Shown here: in pieces, positions 1-5,729 of the stretch
Numbering within the stretch: the first letter of the stretch is position 1
Layout of the letters: each line of letters starts with the position of its first letter
Assembly: GCA_002408725.1 (NCBI GenBank)
Contig: DHTR01000001.1
Coordinates: 14,222-24,166, forward strand
Direction of reading: 5' to 3'
DNA length: 9,945 bases
Source of the DNA: Pelotomaculum sp. UBA5255
GTDB taxonomy: Bacteria; Bacillota; Desulfotomaculia; Desulfotomaculales; Pelotomaculaceae
Program-made: the position numbers and the translations under genes
The notes under the pieces: model-generated
The model's database searches: none
What the model saw: only the letters and a program-made list of their open reading frames with translations
Told to the model about the DNA's origin: nothing

Positions 1-400
1 GTGAGGTCAGGATGGCCACCACCCAAACACCAGCCCTTACCGGCAACCCAAACTGCTCACCAAAAACAGCCGCGCTTCCGGCCATCATCACGCTCAACCC
101 CCCCAGGAGCATGAAGAGACTGAGTCCGTCCATCAACTTGCCAACTCGCGGGCCCAGCAATAGAACCAAAATTTCTTTATAATTGGCTGTTTTCATTTTA
201 ATACAGAGAAACATCACCAGACCGCCCAGGTAGGCAAAAAGGACCGTCGCCAGGACTGCCCCCAGCAGTCCCCCGCTGCCGTGCAAAATAAAAAACTGCA
301 TAATTTCCTGGCCTGAAGCAAATCCAGCACCGATAACGGCGCCGATATAAGCTGTAATAATTTTAGCCAGAAGCCAAAAATTCCCCTTCAGCCGGCCCAA
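1..400 (-). CDS. YkvI-family membrane protein (N-terminal part, runs off window)
   Basis: This is the N-terminal 133 residues of an integral membrane protein; the rest lies beyond the left edge. I translated it by hand: the frame is open from 400 to 1. Residues 15-33 carry the stretch AYIGAVIGAGFASGQEI, which matches the first helix of the YkvI family (COG3949), relatives of the APC/LeuT-fold amino-acid or cation transporters. The small-residue break GAGFASGQE is where such folds bind substrate or ion. Further hydrophobic segments lie at about 42-67, 92-113 and 122-133. The TTG start at 400 is chosen because GGGGGAG (about 406-412 on this strand) precedes it at normal spacing; the frame stays open further upstream without another good ribosome site. 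It is divergent from yyaC. The substrate is unknown. Confidence 0.8.
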   Translation of the reverse strand, partial: MGRLKGNFWLLAKIITAYIGAVIGAGFASGQEIMQFFILHGSGGLLGAVLATVLFAYLGGLVMFLCIKMKTANYKEILVLLLGPRVGKLMDGLSLFMLLGGLSVMMAGSAAVFGEQFGLPVRAGVWVVAILTS

Positions 401-493
401 GTGCGCTCCCCCTTGAAGATATCCTAAATCACACTCTGATGCAATACTATGCACTAGCCCTGGGAGGCTGACCAAAAGAATTTCGTCCAACAG

Positions 494-524
494 GAATAAC
501 TACCCCCCTCCGGTGGTAATAAAT
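494..524 (+). promoter_or_regulatory. Candidate sigma-F-like (forespore) promoter of yyaC
   Basis: GAATA at 494-498 and GGTAATAAAT at 515-524 are separated by 16 bases. They fit the Bacillus sigma-F consensus (GYWTA, 15-16 bases, GGNRANANTW) at 4 of 5 and all but one of the defined positions. Transcription would begin near 530, between the upstream GTG codon at 513 and the ATG at 561, so it also supports the ATG start. The match was read by eye and is untested. Confidence 0.4.
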
Positions 525-560
525 ATAGTAGTTGTGTTTTTTCCGGGGGTGAGTTTCAAG

Positions 561-1163
561 ATGACCGCAGTGAATACAGCCCATACTGATCTGGGTGTAG
601 AAAAAACCCAAATCACTATCGAGGACCCGATGGCCGCCAGTAAGTTTGCCTGGGACCTGGTTAACCGCCTGCAGCGGTTTGGAGTTGGCCTAGAGAGCCC
701 CAAAGTTCTGCTCTGCATCGGTACCGATCGCTCCACGGGAGATTGCCTGGGGCCGCTAGTCGGCTCTAAAATTGACCTGCTTCAGCAAGAATTCTTTACA
801 GTCTGCGGCACCCTGGACAAACCGGTTCATGCCAGCAACCTCAAAGAAACGCTGGATGAAATCAACGCCCATTTCAGAAATCCCTTTGTCGTCGCTGTAG
901 ACGCGTGTCTCGGGCGCATTGAGAATGTCGGTTGCATTCACCTGGGTGACGGTTCTCTGCAGCCTGGCGCAGGGGTCAATAAGGACCTCCCCCCTGTGGG
1001 CCAGGTTCACATTACCGGCATTGTTAATGTCGGAGGATTTATGGAATACATGGTCCTTCAAAACACCCGACTGAACCTGGTGATGCGACTTGCCGATGTT
1101 ATCGTGAGCGGACTAAATAAGGCCATTTACGAATTCCAGAAACAAAGCGCCCGGGAGATTTAA
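561..1163 (+). CDS. yyaC: Putative sporulation protein YyaC (DUF1256)
   Basis: A 200-residue protein of the YyaC/DUF1256 family, found in endospore formers and related in fold to the spore germination protease GPR and hydrogenase-maturation proteases. Its biochemical role is not established. Visible family signatures, numbered from the ATG: IGTDRSTGDCLGPLVG at 53-68, AVDACLG at 112-118, PGAGVNKDLPPVG at 135-147 and ITGIVNVGGFME at 151-162. The Asp residues in GTDRSTGD and VDACLG are at the positions expected of an active site in this fold (inference). The frame is open back to a GTG at 513, but that codon has no ribosome site. ATG 561 has GGGGGTGAG at 545-553 with 7-base spacing and gives the usual family length of about 200. 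yyaC lies beyond spo0J (parB) in Bacillus subtilis as well, so the context fits, although here other genes intervene and the gene is on the opposite strand from parB. Confidence 0.92.
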   Translation: MTAVNTAHTDLGVEKTQITIEDPMAASKFAWDLVNRLQRFGVGLESPKVLLCIGTDRSTGDCLGPLVGSKIDLLQQEFFTVCGTLDKPVHASNLKETLDEINAHFRNPFVVAVDACLGRIENVGCIHLGDGSLQPGAGVNKDLPPVGQVHITGIVNVGGFMEYMVLQNTRLNLVMRLADVIVSGLNKAIYEFQKQSAREI

Positions 1164-1173
1164 GATCCCGGGC
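1149..1173. terminator. GC-rich hairpin between convergent yyaC and the UPF0180 gene
   Basis: GCCCGGGA (1149-1156) pairs with TCCCGGGC (1166-1173) around a 9-base loop that contains the yyaC stop codon. The stem is strong and lies exactly between two convergent genes, so it may stop transcription from both sides. No T-run follows on either strand, so it is not a textbook intrinsic terminator. Confidence 0.4.
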
Positions 1174-1195
1174 CGGCCTTGTGCTGTGATGATGT

Positions 1196-1429
1196 TTAAA
1201 GGCGCTGTTTTAAGTCGTTCAGAACCTGGTTGGCTGTTTTTCCGGAAGCGTCAATGACCAGGGACTTGTTTGAAATATCCTGCATCCCCATCATGTTTTC
1301 ATCCATTCCCGTGATCACGGTGGCATCAATCTTTCCAGTTGAACCAGTCTTTACTACCGAATAACCCTCTCTTTCCAGGGTGCTTCGAATGTGGGACAGG
1401 CCTTCTTCAACAGCTATAACTTTTTTCAT
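1196..1429 (-). CDS. UPF0180 family small protein (YkuS-like)
   Basis: A 77-residue soluble protein matching the UPF0180/YkuS family of Firmicutes, for which no function is established. The N-terminus (MKKVIAVEEGLSHIRSTLER) and the core VITGMDENMMGMQD at 38-51, followed by KSLVIDASGKTANQV at 55-69, follow the family pattern: a short beta-alpha unit, a 'VVTG.D...MG' loop and a C-terminal helix. The frame is open 6 codons further, to a GTG at 1447. ATG 1429 is preferred because GGAGGTGAT precedes it with 7-base spacing; the upstream codons are that ribosome site itself. It follows the phosphoribosyltransferase gene by 53 bases on the same strand, so the two are probably cotranscribed. Family confidence is high, function unknown. 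Confidence 0.85.
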   Translation of the reverse strand: MKKVIAVEEGLSHIRSTLEREGYSVVKTGSTGKIDATVITGMDENMMGMQDISNKSLVIDASGKTANQVLNDLKQRL

Positions 1430-1482
1430 TTCGCAAATCACCTCCACTTTCTTTTTATTATTCTTCTGGAATGTTATTTGAT

Positions 1483-2121
1483 TTATTCTTTAAACTGCAA
1501 CTCCTCCAGGATTTCTGTAACTTCTATGTCTTCTGTCTGGTCAAAGCACTCGTAATATTGCCCGACGGCATAAAAACATTCCGGCACAAGGAGACAAACA
1601 GCTCTATCTGCCTCCTTTTTTAATACCTCCAGGGTGTCCCGGGGAGATACCGGAATGGCCACGATCAACTCTTCCGGGTGGTAATTTCGGGCAGAGCGCA
1701 GAGCGGCCAGCATGGTGTGACCGGTTGCCACCCCGTCATCCACCAAAATGAGTTGCCCGCCTTTGTAGTGTCGAATTGTCCTGCCCGCCCCGTACAACTC
1801 CATCCGGCGCCTGATTTCAAGCATTTCGTCGTGCTTTTTTTCCTCCAGTTCAGTCCGGGTTACACCAAGTAGGCTGACCAGGTGCTGATCAATAATGGCG
1901 GTTCCATCCTGAGTCACAGCGCCAATGGCGACTTCCGGGTTCTGGGGAGAGCCTATTTTGCGGGGAATAATCAGGTCCATCATTAAATTAAGCCTCCGGG
2001 CAACCTCAAATCCGACGACCACACCTCCCCTGGGTATGGCCAGCACCAACCCTTCGCCCCCGGCAAATGAGGCCAGTTCTTCTGCTAACCGTCTCCCGGC
2101 GTCAACACGGTCTTTAAACAC
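1483..2121 (-). CDS. Predicted phosphoribosyltransferase (COG1926 type)
   Basis: A 212-residue type I phosphoribosyltransferase-fold protein. The PRPP-binding loop is clear: LILVDDGVATGHTM at 124-137, with the paired acidic residues DD. The N-terminal AIPRGGVVVGFEVAR at 28-42 and DLIIPRKIGSPQNPEVAIGAV at 49-69 are typical of the stand-alone COG1926 group, whose substrate is unknown and which is often found beside stress or hydrolase genes. The region at about 90-117 is a charged helix. The GTG start at 2121 has GGGGGTGA four bases upstream. It is the first gene of a likely two-gene minus-strand operon with the UPF0180 gene, and is divergent from the larC-like gene. No nucleotide-biosynthesis or salvage gene is nearby, so the substrate cannot be guessed from context. 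Confidence 0.88.
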   Translation of the reverse strand: MFKDRVDAGRRLAEELASFAGGEGLVLAIPRGGVVVGFEVARRLNLMMDLIIPRKIGSPQNPEVAIGAVTQDGTAIIDQHLVSLLGVTRTELEEKKHDEMLEIRRRMELYGAGRTIRHYKGGQLILVDDGVATGHTMLAALRSARNYHPEELIVAIPVSPRDTLEVLKKEADRAVCLLVPECFYAVGQYYECFDQTEDIEVTEILEELQFKE

Positions 2122-2244
2122 GTTTTCACCCCCGTTAAGTAAAATTATTTTTCAAGCAGCGATCCTTCCTGCCAGTTTTCTTAGATCATTCATGCCCAAC
2201 TTCCTTATCCTCTTATGCGATGTGAGATGGATTTTAATTGAACA

Positions 2245-2260
2245 CGGCGCGTTAGCGCCG
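2245..2260. other. Perfect GC hairpin in the spacer between the PRTase and larC-like genes
   Basis: CGGCGC (2245-2250), tetraloop GTTA, GCGCCG (2255-2260). It lies in the otherwise AT-rich 273-base spacer between the divergent PRTase and larC-like genes, where I see no gene. No T-run adjoins it on either strand. It could be a dispersed palindromic element or a weak terminator or insulator. Confidence 0.45.
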
Positions 2261-2332
2261 AACTTGTTTGAGTCCAATGTAAAATTAGTGCAAATGAATT
2301 CGTAATTTATTTTCAGGATAGCTGGGCTGATG

Positions 2333-2361
2333 CTGACCTGAATGAATTCATGAGATATACT
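2333..2361 (+). promoter_or_regulatory. Sigma-A-like promoter of the larC-like gene
   Basis: CTGACC (2333-2338, 4 of 6 to TTGACA) and TATACT (2356-2361, 5 of 6 to TATAAT) are exactly 17 bases apart and end 34 bases before the GTG start. The spacer contains the perfect palindrome ATGAATTCAT (2342-2351), a possible repressor site. Read by eye. Confidence 0.5.
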
Positions 2362-2395
2362 AGAAACGTTACTGAGAACCTGAAATGGGGGAACT

Positions 2396-3589
2396 GTGTT
2401 GAAGATTATTTATATTGACTGCCCGTCCGGAATTAGCGGAGAGGCGCTCCTTGGCGCTCTGGTAGACCTCGGCATCGACAGAGAACAGTTAATTAAGGAA
2501 CTGCATCGTGAAATTGCAGGCCCTTTTAATATTTCCTTTCAAAAAACTCCCAATACAGCCGCAATCCGGACTATCCTTAATCTCCCGGATGATGATCGGC
2601 TTTTAACTTATCAAGAATTTATAATGACCGGTACCGGGGAGGATAGCGAGCATAACTCGCCTTCCTCCTTTGCAAAAGCAGTCGTTAGTAAATATCTTGT
2701 TGCCCGCTCCAGGCTTGAGGGGCTTCCCCCGGAAGAAATCACTATTTCCAGAACAGACGCCATGAAAACTACTATTCTAGCCGCCGGTATCTTTGCTGCC
2801 CTGAAGCAACTGGATTTTCCCCTGGTTATATCTGCGCCGGTTCCCACTGGCGTACCCGCTTTGGAGGGTGCGGGCCCTAGCGCCGATCCCCTGATCCTGG
2901 AATTAGCAAAGGGAGCGGCAGTCCGCTGGACAGGCGCTCCAACGACTTTTGATACACACCTGGGCGTTGCAATTCTTGTTCAGATTACGAACAAATACGG
3001 GCAGTTGCCTGAAATGAACCTCAGGGAAACCGGCTACGGCGCTCCTGAAAACAGCGAGGAAAAAGGCGCCGTGCGCATGCTTTACGGCACCGGGATGATT
3101 GAAAAGGCCGCCCCTGGCAGGCACGAAACAGTTCTGGTGATGGAAACAAGTATCGATGATATGAACCCGGAGTTTTTCCCTTACCTGATCGAGCGACTCC
3201 TCACAGTAGGCGCCCTGGATGCTTTTTTAATTCCAGTCTACATGAAAAAGGGGCGTCCGGCTAACCTGCTCAGAGTACTCTGTAAAAAAGAACAAAGAGA
3301 GGAAGTCCTTTATACAATTTTTAAAGAATCAACGACCCTTGGTGTGCGCATCCACGAAGAAAACAGGAGAACCCTGCACCGCAGTTTCTTTACGGTCCAC
3401 ACGTCTTACGGAGAGATAACCGTGAAATCCGGCTATACGGCGCCGGAAACGGAGCCCCTGCAGATCGCTCCGGAGTTTGAGGACTGTAAAAAAATAGCTG
3501 CAAGGACGGGTGTACCCTTGAAGGTGATCTATACGGCGGCGCAACGGGCCGCTTTTGAAAAAACAAAAAAGCCCGCTCCTGAGAAATAG
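2396..3589 (+). CDS. LarC-like protein (nickel-pincer cofactor family, DUF111), divergent
   Basis: A 397-residue protein of the LarC/DUF111 family. LarC inserts nickel into the pyridinium pincer cofactor of lactate racemase and is CTP-dependent. Family features (numbered from the GTG): YIDCPSGISGEALLGAL at 6-22, TSIDDMNPEFFPYLIERLL at 251-269, GALDAFLIPVYMKKGRPA at 272-289, ESTTLGVR at 311-318 and PEFEDCKKIAARTGVPLK at 359-376. The C-terminal (LarC2-like) half is therefore well kept. The N-terminal half is odd: the usual VHFHEVGAVDSIVDI-type block aligns with ITISRTDAMKTTILAAG (115-131), and only three histidines (37, 86, 188) occur before residue 240. GTG 2396 sits close to the ribosome site GGGGGA (2387-2392); the adjacent TTG at 2399 has better spacing and gives the family-like start MKIIYIDC. 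No larA, larB or larE is in the window, so the cofactor role is uncertain. Confidence 0.82.
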   Translation: MLKIIYIDCPSGISGEALLGALVDLGIDREQLIKELHREIAGPFNISFQKTPNTAAIRTILNLPDDDRLLTYQEFIMTGTGEDSEHNSPSSFAKAVVSKYLVARSRLEGLPPEEITISRTDAMKTTILAAGIFAALKQLDFPLVISAPVPTGVPALEGAGPSADPLILELAKGAAVRWTGAPTTFDTHLGVAILVQITNKYGQLPEMNLRETGYGAPENSEEKGAVRMLYGTGMIEKAAPGRHETVLVMETSIDDMNPEFFPYLIERLLTVGALDAFLIPVYMKKGRPANLLRVLCKKEQREEVLYTIFKESTTLGVRIHEENRRTLHRSFFTVHTSYGEITVKSGYTAPETEPLQIAPEFEDCKKIAARTGVPLKVIYTAAQRAAFEKTKKPAPEK

Positions 3590-3797
3590 CTGTTGGACAA
3601 GTCCGTAGTCAGGCTTTGTTACTTTCATTAAATTCTCACCTATGTTTTCGTGATCCTGAAGGCGAAAAAGATCGCTTGGATCATAAAAACAGGGCCCTTT
3701 TATCGCTCCAATACCTACGGGAACGATAACGGTGCCACCGAGAGGAAATTCCTTTATTAGCCTTTAAAATCCGCTCTTCATGCGCTTTGCAAAACAT
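3590..3797 (-). pseudogene. Possible frameshifted ORF remnant between larC-like gene and parB
   Basis: The minus strand reads ATG at 3797, then MFCKAHEERILKANKGISS, after which this frame degenerates into Arg/Trp-rich sequence and stops. At about 3745 a second frame takes over with protein-like sequence: LGGTVIVPVGIGAIKG, then PCFYDPSDLFRLQDHENIG, running into the 3' end of the larC-like gene on the opposite strand. One added or lost base near 3745 would join them. I do not recognise the product, and the ATG lacks a clear ribosome site. This may be a decayed gene, a sequencing error or chance. Confidence 0.22.
3652..3682. other. Imperfect stem-loop downstream of the larC-like gene
   Basis: GATCC (3652-3656) pairs with GGATC (3678-3682), with a further inner pairing of AAGGCG against CGCTT containing one bulge. 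It lies 62 bases after the larC-like stop. No T-run follows directly, so its use as a terminator is doubtful. Confidence 0.25.
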
Positions 3798-3799
3798 AA

Positions 3800-3815
3800 T
3801 GTTTCACGTGAAACA
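3800..3815. promoter_or_regulatory. parS: parS site 1 (ParB-binding centromere)
   Basis: A perfect copy of the 16-base bacterial parS palindrome TGTTTCACGTGAAACA, the nucleation site for ParB loading and spreading. The outward palindrome continues for two more bases on each side and then has one mismatch. It lies 50 bases beyond the parB stop codon. Confidence 0.97.
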
Positions 3816-3843
3816 TTTTAACCGTTTTAGTTCTCTATGATAA

Positions 3844-3859
3844 TGTTTCACGTGAAACA
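3844..3859. promoter_or_regulatory. parS: parS site 2 (ParB-binding centromere)
   Basis: A second perfect TGTTTCACGTGAAACA, whose centre is 44 bases from that of the first. The palindrome extends perfectly to 24 bases (3840-3863) and abuts the parB TAA stop codon (3865-3867). Confidence 0.97.
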
Positions 3860-3864
3860 TTATG

Positions 3865-4737
3865 TTACGTGTCTCTTAAAATAATCCCCAGGATCCGTTT
3901 CAATTCTGCCTCGCTTTTGAAATAAACCTCCATCTTTCCGTTTCCTCCACCTGTTTCTTTAATCTTCACCCTTGCACCTAAATGGCTTTTTAACTCTTCC
4001 TCTACCCGTGCCCTGTCCTGATCTAAAAGTATTTCGTTTTTTGGTTGCCTGTCTTTTTTTTGAGACATGGAACGCGCAATGCTTTCCGCCTGGCGGACGT
4101 TTAGATTCTGCCGGACTATTTTCCCGGCTGCAGCAACCTGCTTTTTCCCATCCTGAATAGCCAGGAGCGCCCTGGCGTGCCCCGCGTTCAATTGCCCGGA
4201 AGCGAGCATGTCTTTAATTTCGTTAGGCAACCCTAAGAGCCTGACCATGTTGGCCACAAATGACCTGCTTTTCCCAACTCTTCCCGAGACCTCCTCCTGG
4301 GTCAGGTCAAAATTATCCATCAACTGGTGGTAGGCAAGAGCTTCTTCCAGAGGGTTCAGATCCTCACGCTGAACGTTTTCTATTAACGAAACGGCAGATG
4401 CTTCCATGTCGCGGTACTCCTTGACCACGGCCGGAATCTTCCGGTAGCCCAAGGTCTTGCAAGCTCTCCAGCGCCGCTCTCCCGCAATCAACTCATAGCC
4501 GCCGGCCTGAAGGGGCCTTACCACGACAGGCTGGATAACCCCATGCTCCTTGATTGATGCTGCCAGTTCGGCCAATTTTTCCGGATCAAACAACTGTCTC
4601 GGTTGGTGGGGCGCCGTTGTGATTTCATCAATGTTGATTTCTTTTAGCCGATCGATGCCGGCGTCAGCTTCTCCCGTGCCTGTGTTTGGAAACAGTGCCT
4701 GGAGACCCTTGCCGAGCCCCCTGCGCTGCTTACTCAA
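3865..4737 (-). CDS. parB: Chromosome partitioning protein ParB (Spo0J)
   Basis: A 290-residue ParB/Spo0J, a CTP-dependent DNA clamp that loads at parS, spreads on the origin region and recruits SMC. Domains: N-terminal ParA-interacting segment RRGLGKGLQALFP at 5-17; CTPase/ParB-N domain with GERRWRA at 86-92 and ENVQREDLNPLEEA at 120-133; helix-turn-helix region at about 145-170 (LTQEEVSGRVGKSRSFVANM); and a C-terminal dimerisation domain at about 238-288. Length is normal. The TTG start at 4737 overlaps the last 8 bases of parA and has AGGAGGT with 8-base spacing inside the parA 3' end, so translation is coupled. Two parS sites lie directly downstream. In spore formers this protein also affects entry into sporulation by restraining ParA/Soj. 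Confidence 0.97.
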   Translation of the reverse strand: MSKQRRGLGKGLQALFPNTGTGEADAGIDRLKEINIDEITTAPHQPRQLFDPEKLAELAASIKEHGVIQPVVVRPLQAGGYELIAGERRWRACKTLGYRKIPAVVKEYRDMEASAVSLIENVQREDLNPLEEALAYHQLMDNFDLTQEEVSGRVGKSRSFVANMVRLLGLPNEIKDMLASGQLNAGHARALLAIQDGKKQVAAAGKIVRQNLNVRQAESIARSMSQKKDRQPKNEILLDQDRARVEEELKSHLGARVKIKETGGGNGKMEVYFKSEAELKRILGIILRDT

Positions 4738-5578
4738 TTCCCATTACCTCCTTAGCCAGATCCCTATACACCTCGGCCCCGCGGGAACGCCTGTCATAGA
4801 CCATGACTGGTTTGCCATGGCTCGGCGCCTCGCTTAATCGCACGTTTCTCGGGATAATGGATCTATAGACCTTCTCTTTGAAGTGTTTTTTTACCTCATC
4901 CACAACCTGAATGGCCAGGTTTGTTCTTCCGTCAAACATGGTCAGGAGAACCCCCTCAAGGGTGAGGTTCTTGTTCAGGTGCTGCTGGACCATTTTAATT
5001 GTGTTCATTAACTGGCCCAGTCCTTCCAGGGCGTAGAACTCGCACTGAATTGGGATAATCAGTGAGTCTGCAGCCGTCAGGGCATTTAACGTCAACAGGC
5101 CCAGGGAAGGCGGACAGTCAATAAAGATGTAGCCATACTCATCTCTTATTTCCGCCAGGGCATTTTTTAAAATATTTTCCCTGCCAGGCACGCTGACAAG
5201 TTCAACTTCCGCGCCGGCCAACTCAATGGTTGCGGGGACAAGGTCAAGCTGTTCAAGGGCACTGGAAACAGTTACCCTCTTTACCGGCAGGCTGTTAATC
5301 AGAACATCGTAGATGCAGTATTCCACTATGTTCTTGTCCACACCCACCCCGGTTGTTGCATTTCCCTGCGGGTCAATATCCACCAGCAGAACCTTTTGCC
5401 CTAACAGAGACAGCCACGCGCCCAGGTTTACGGCTGTGGTGGTCTTGGCAACACCACCCTTCTGGTTGGCAATTGCTATGATTTTTCCGATGGTCTTCTC
5501 CACCTCCCAGATTTTCTTGCAGCCCTGTTCCAGATCATTCATCCGCGGTTCTTTGATAAAAAGCGCGTCCTTCTCCAA
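4730..5578 (-). CDS. parA: Chromosome partitioning ATPase ParA (Soj)
   Basis: A ParA/Soj ATPase that binds DNA non-specifically, is stimulated by ParB, and in Bacillus also regulates DnaA. Motifs: deviant Walker A KGGVAKTTT at 40-48 with the signature lysine K40, Walker A' LLVDIDPQGNAT at 64-75, Walker B FIDCPPSLGLLT at 152-163, and the C-terminal IPRNVRLSEAPSHGKP at 242-257. From the TTG at 5578 it is 282 residues, about 30 longer than usual because GKIIAIANQKGG, which normally begins the protein, starts at residue 31. TTG 5578 has only a weak ribosome site and an in-frame TAG lies one codon upstream, so it is the outermost possible start. Internal candidates are ATG at codon 13 (no ribosome site) and GTG at codon 26. 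The gene is coupled to parB downstream; a terminator separates it from rsmG, so it probably has its own promoter. Confidence 0.95.
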   Translation of the reverse strand: MEKDALFIKEPRMNDLEQGCKKIWEVEKTIGKIIAIANQKGGVAKTTTAVNLGAWLSLLGQKVLLVDIDPQGNATTGVGVDKNIVEYCIYDVLINSLPVKRVTVSSALEQLDLVPATIELAGAEVELVSVPGRENILKNALAEIRDEYGYIFIDCPPSLGLLTLNALTAADSLIIPIQCEFYALEGLGQLMNTIKMVQQHLNKNLTLEGVLLTMFDGRTNLAIQVVDEVKKHFKEKVYRSIIPRNVRLSEAPSHGKPVMVYDRRSRGAEVYRDLAKEVMGIE

Positions 5579-5581
5579 GTC

Positions 5582-5617
5582 CTACATATTCAACATTTTC
5601 CTTTTCAGTTCCTCCTC
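5582..5617 (-). promoter_or_regulatory. parA leader with unused strong ribosome site and 4-codon ORF
   Basis: A near-perfect Shine-Dalgarno, GAGGAGGAA (5609-5617), has no standard start codon at normal spacing. A tiny frame ATG-TTG-AAT-ATG-TAG (5596 to 5582) follows 14 bases later and ends one codon before the parA TTG. It could be a leader peptide coupled to parA, or a sign that the real parA 5' end differs. Confidence 0.3.
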
Positions 5618-5662
5618 ATGCAATTTGATATGCTAAACAAAAAACCCTTTAAAAAAAGAGAC

Positions 5663-5698
5663 AAAAAGTAAAAGAACCCTGTTTTAGGGGTTCTTTTA
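5663..5698 (-). terminator. Intrinsic terminator downstream of rsmG
   Basis: An 11-base-pair stem (5669-5679 with 5688-5698, including AAAAGAACCC and GGGTTCTTTT) with an 8-base loop. On the minus strand the T-rich 3' arm is followed by C and five T residues (5667-5663). It ends the mnmE-mnmG-rsmG transcripts before parA. Confidence 0.85.
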
Positions 5699-5729
5699 GT
5701 TAGGTTCTTGGGTTCTTGGGATCCTGGGG

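Noticed and set aside
756..1061. Minus-strand open frame within yyaC
   Set aside because: It is a shadow of yyaC, whose own frame carries the family motifs.
1925..2305. Plus-strand 126-residue open frame
   Set aside because: It is mostly antisense to the phosphoribosyltransferase gene, Ser/Pro-rich, and has no ribosome site or family motif.
2302..2410. Plus-strand peptide-like stretch upstream of larC (DSWADADLNEFMRYTRN)
   Set aside because: It lacks a start codon with a ribosome site, ends just inside larC, and overlaps a good promoter.
3329..3628. Minus-strand 99-residue open frame antisense to the larC-like gene
   Set aside because: Most of it is the complement of a clearly coding region and has low-complexity, Phe/Arg-rich sequence. 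Only its upstream part beyond 3590 was kept, as a possible remnant.
3692..3697. GGGCCC-centred palindrome in AAAACAGGGCCCTTTT
   Set aside because: It has no loop, so it cannot form a hairpin, and it has no clear binding-site context.
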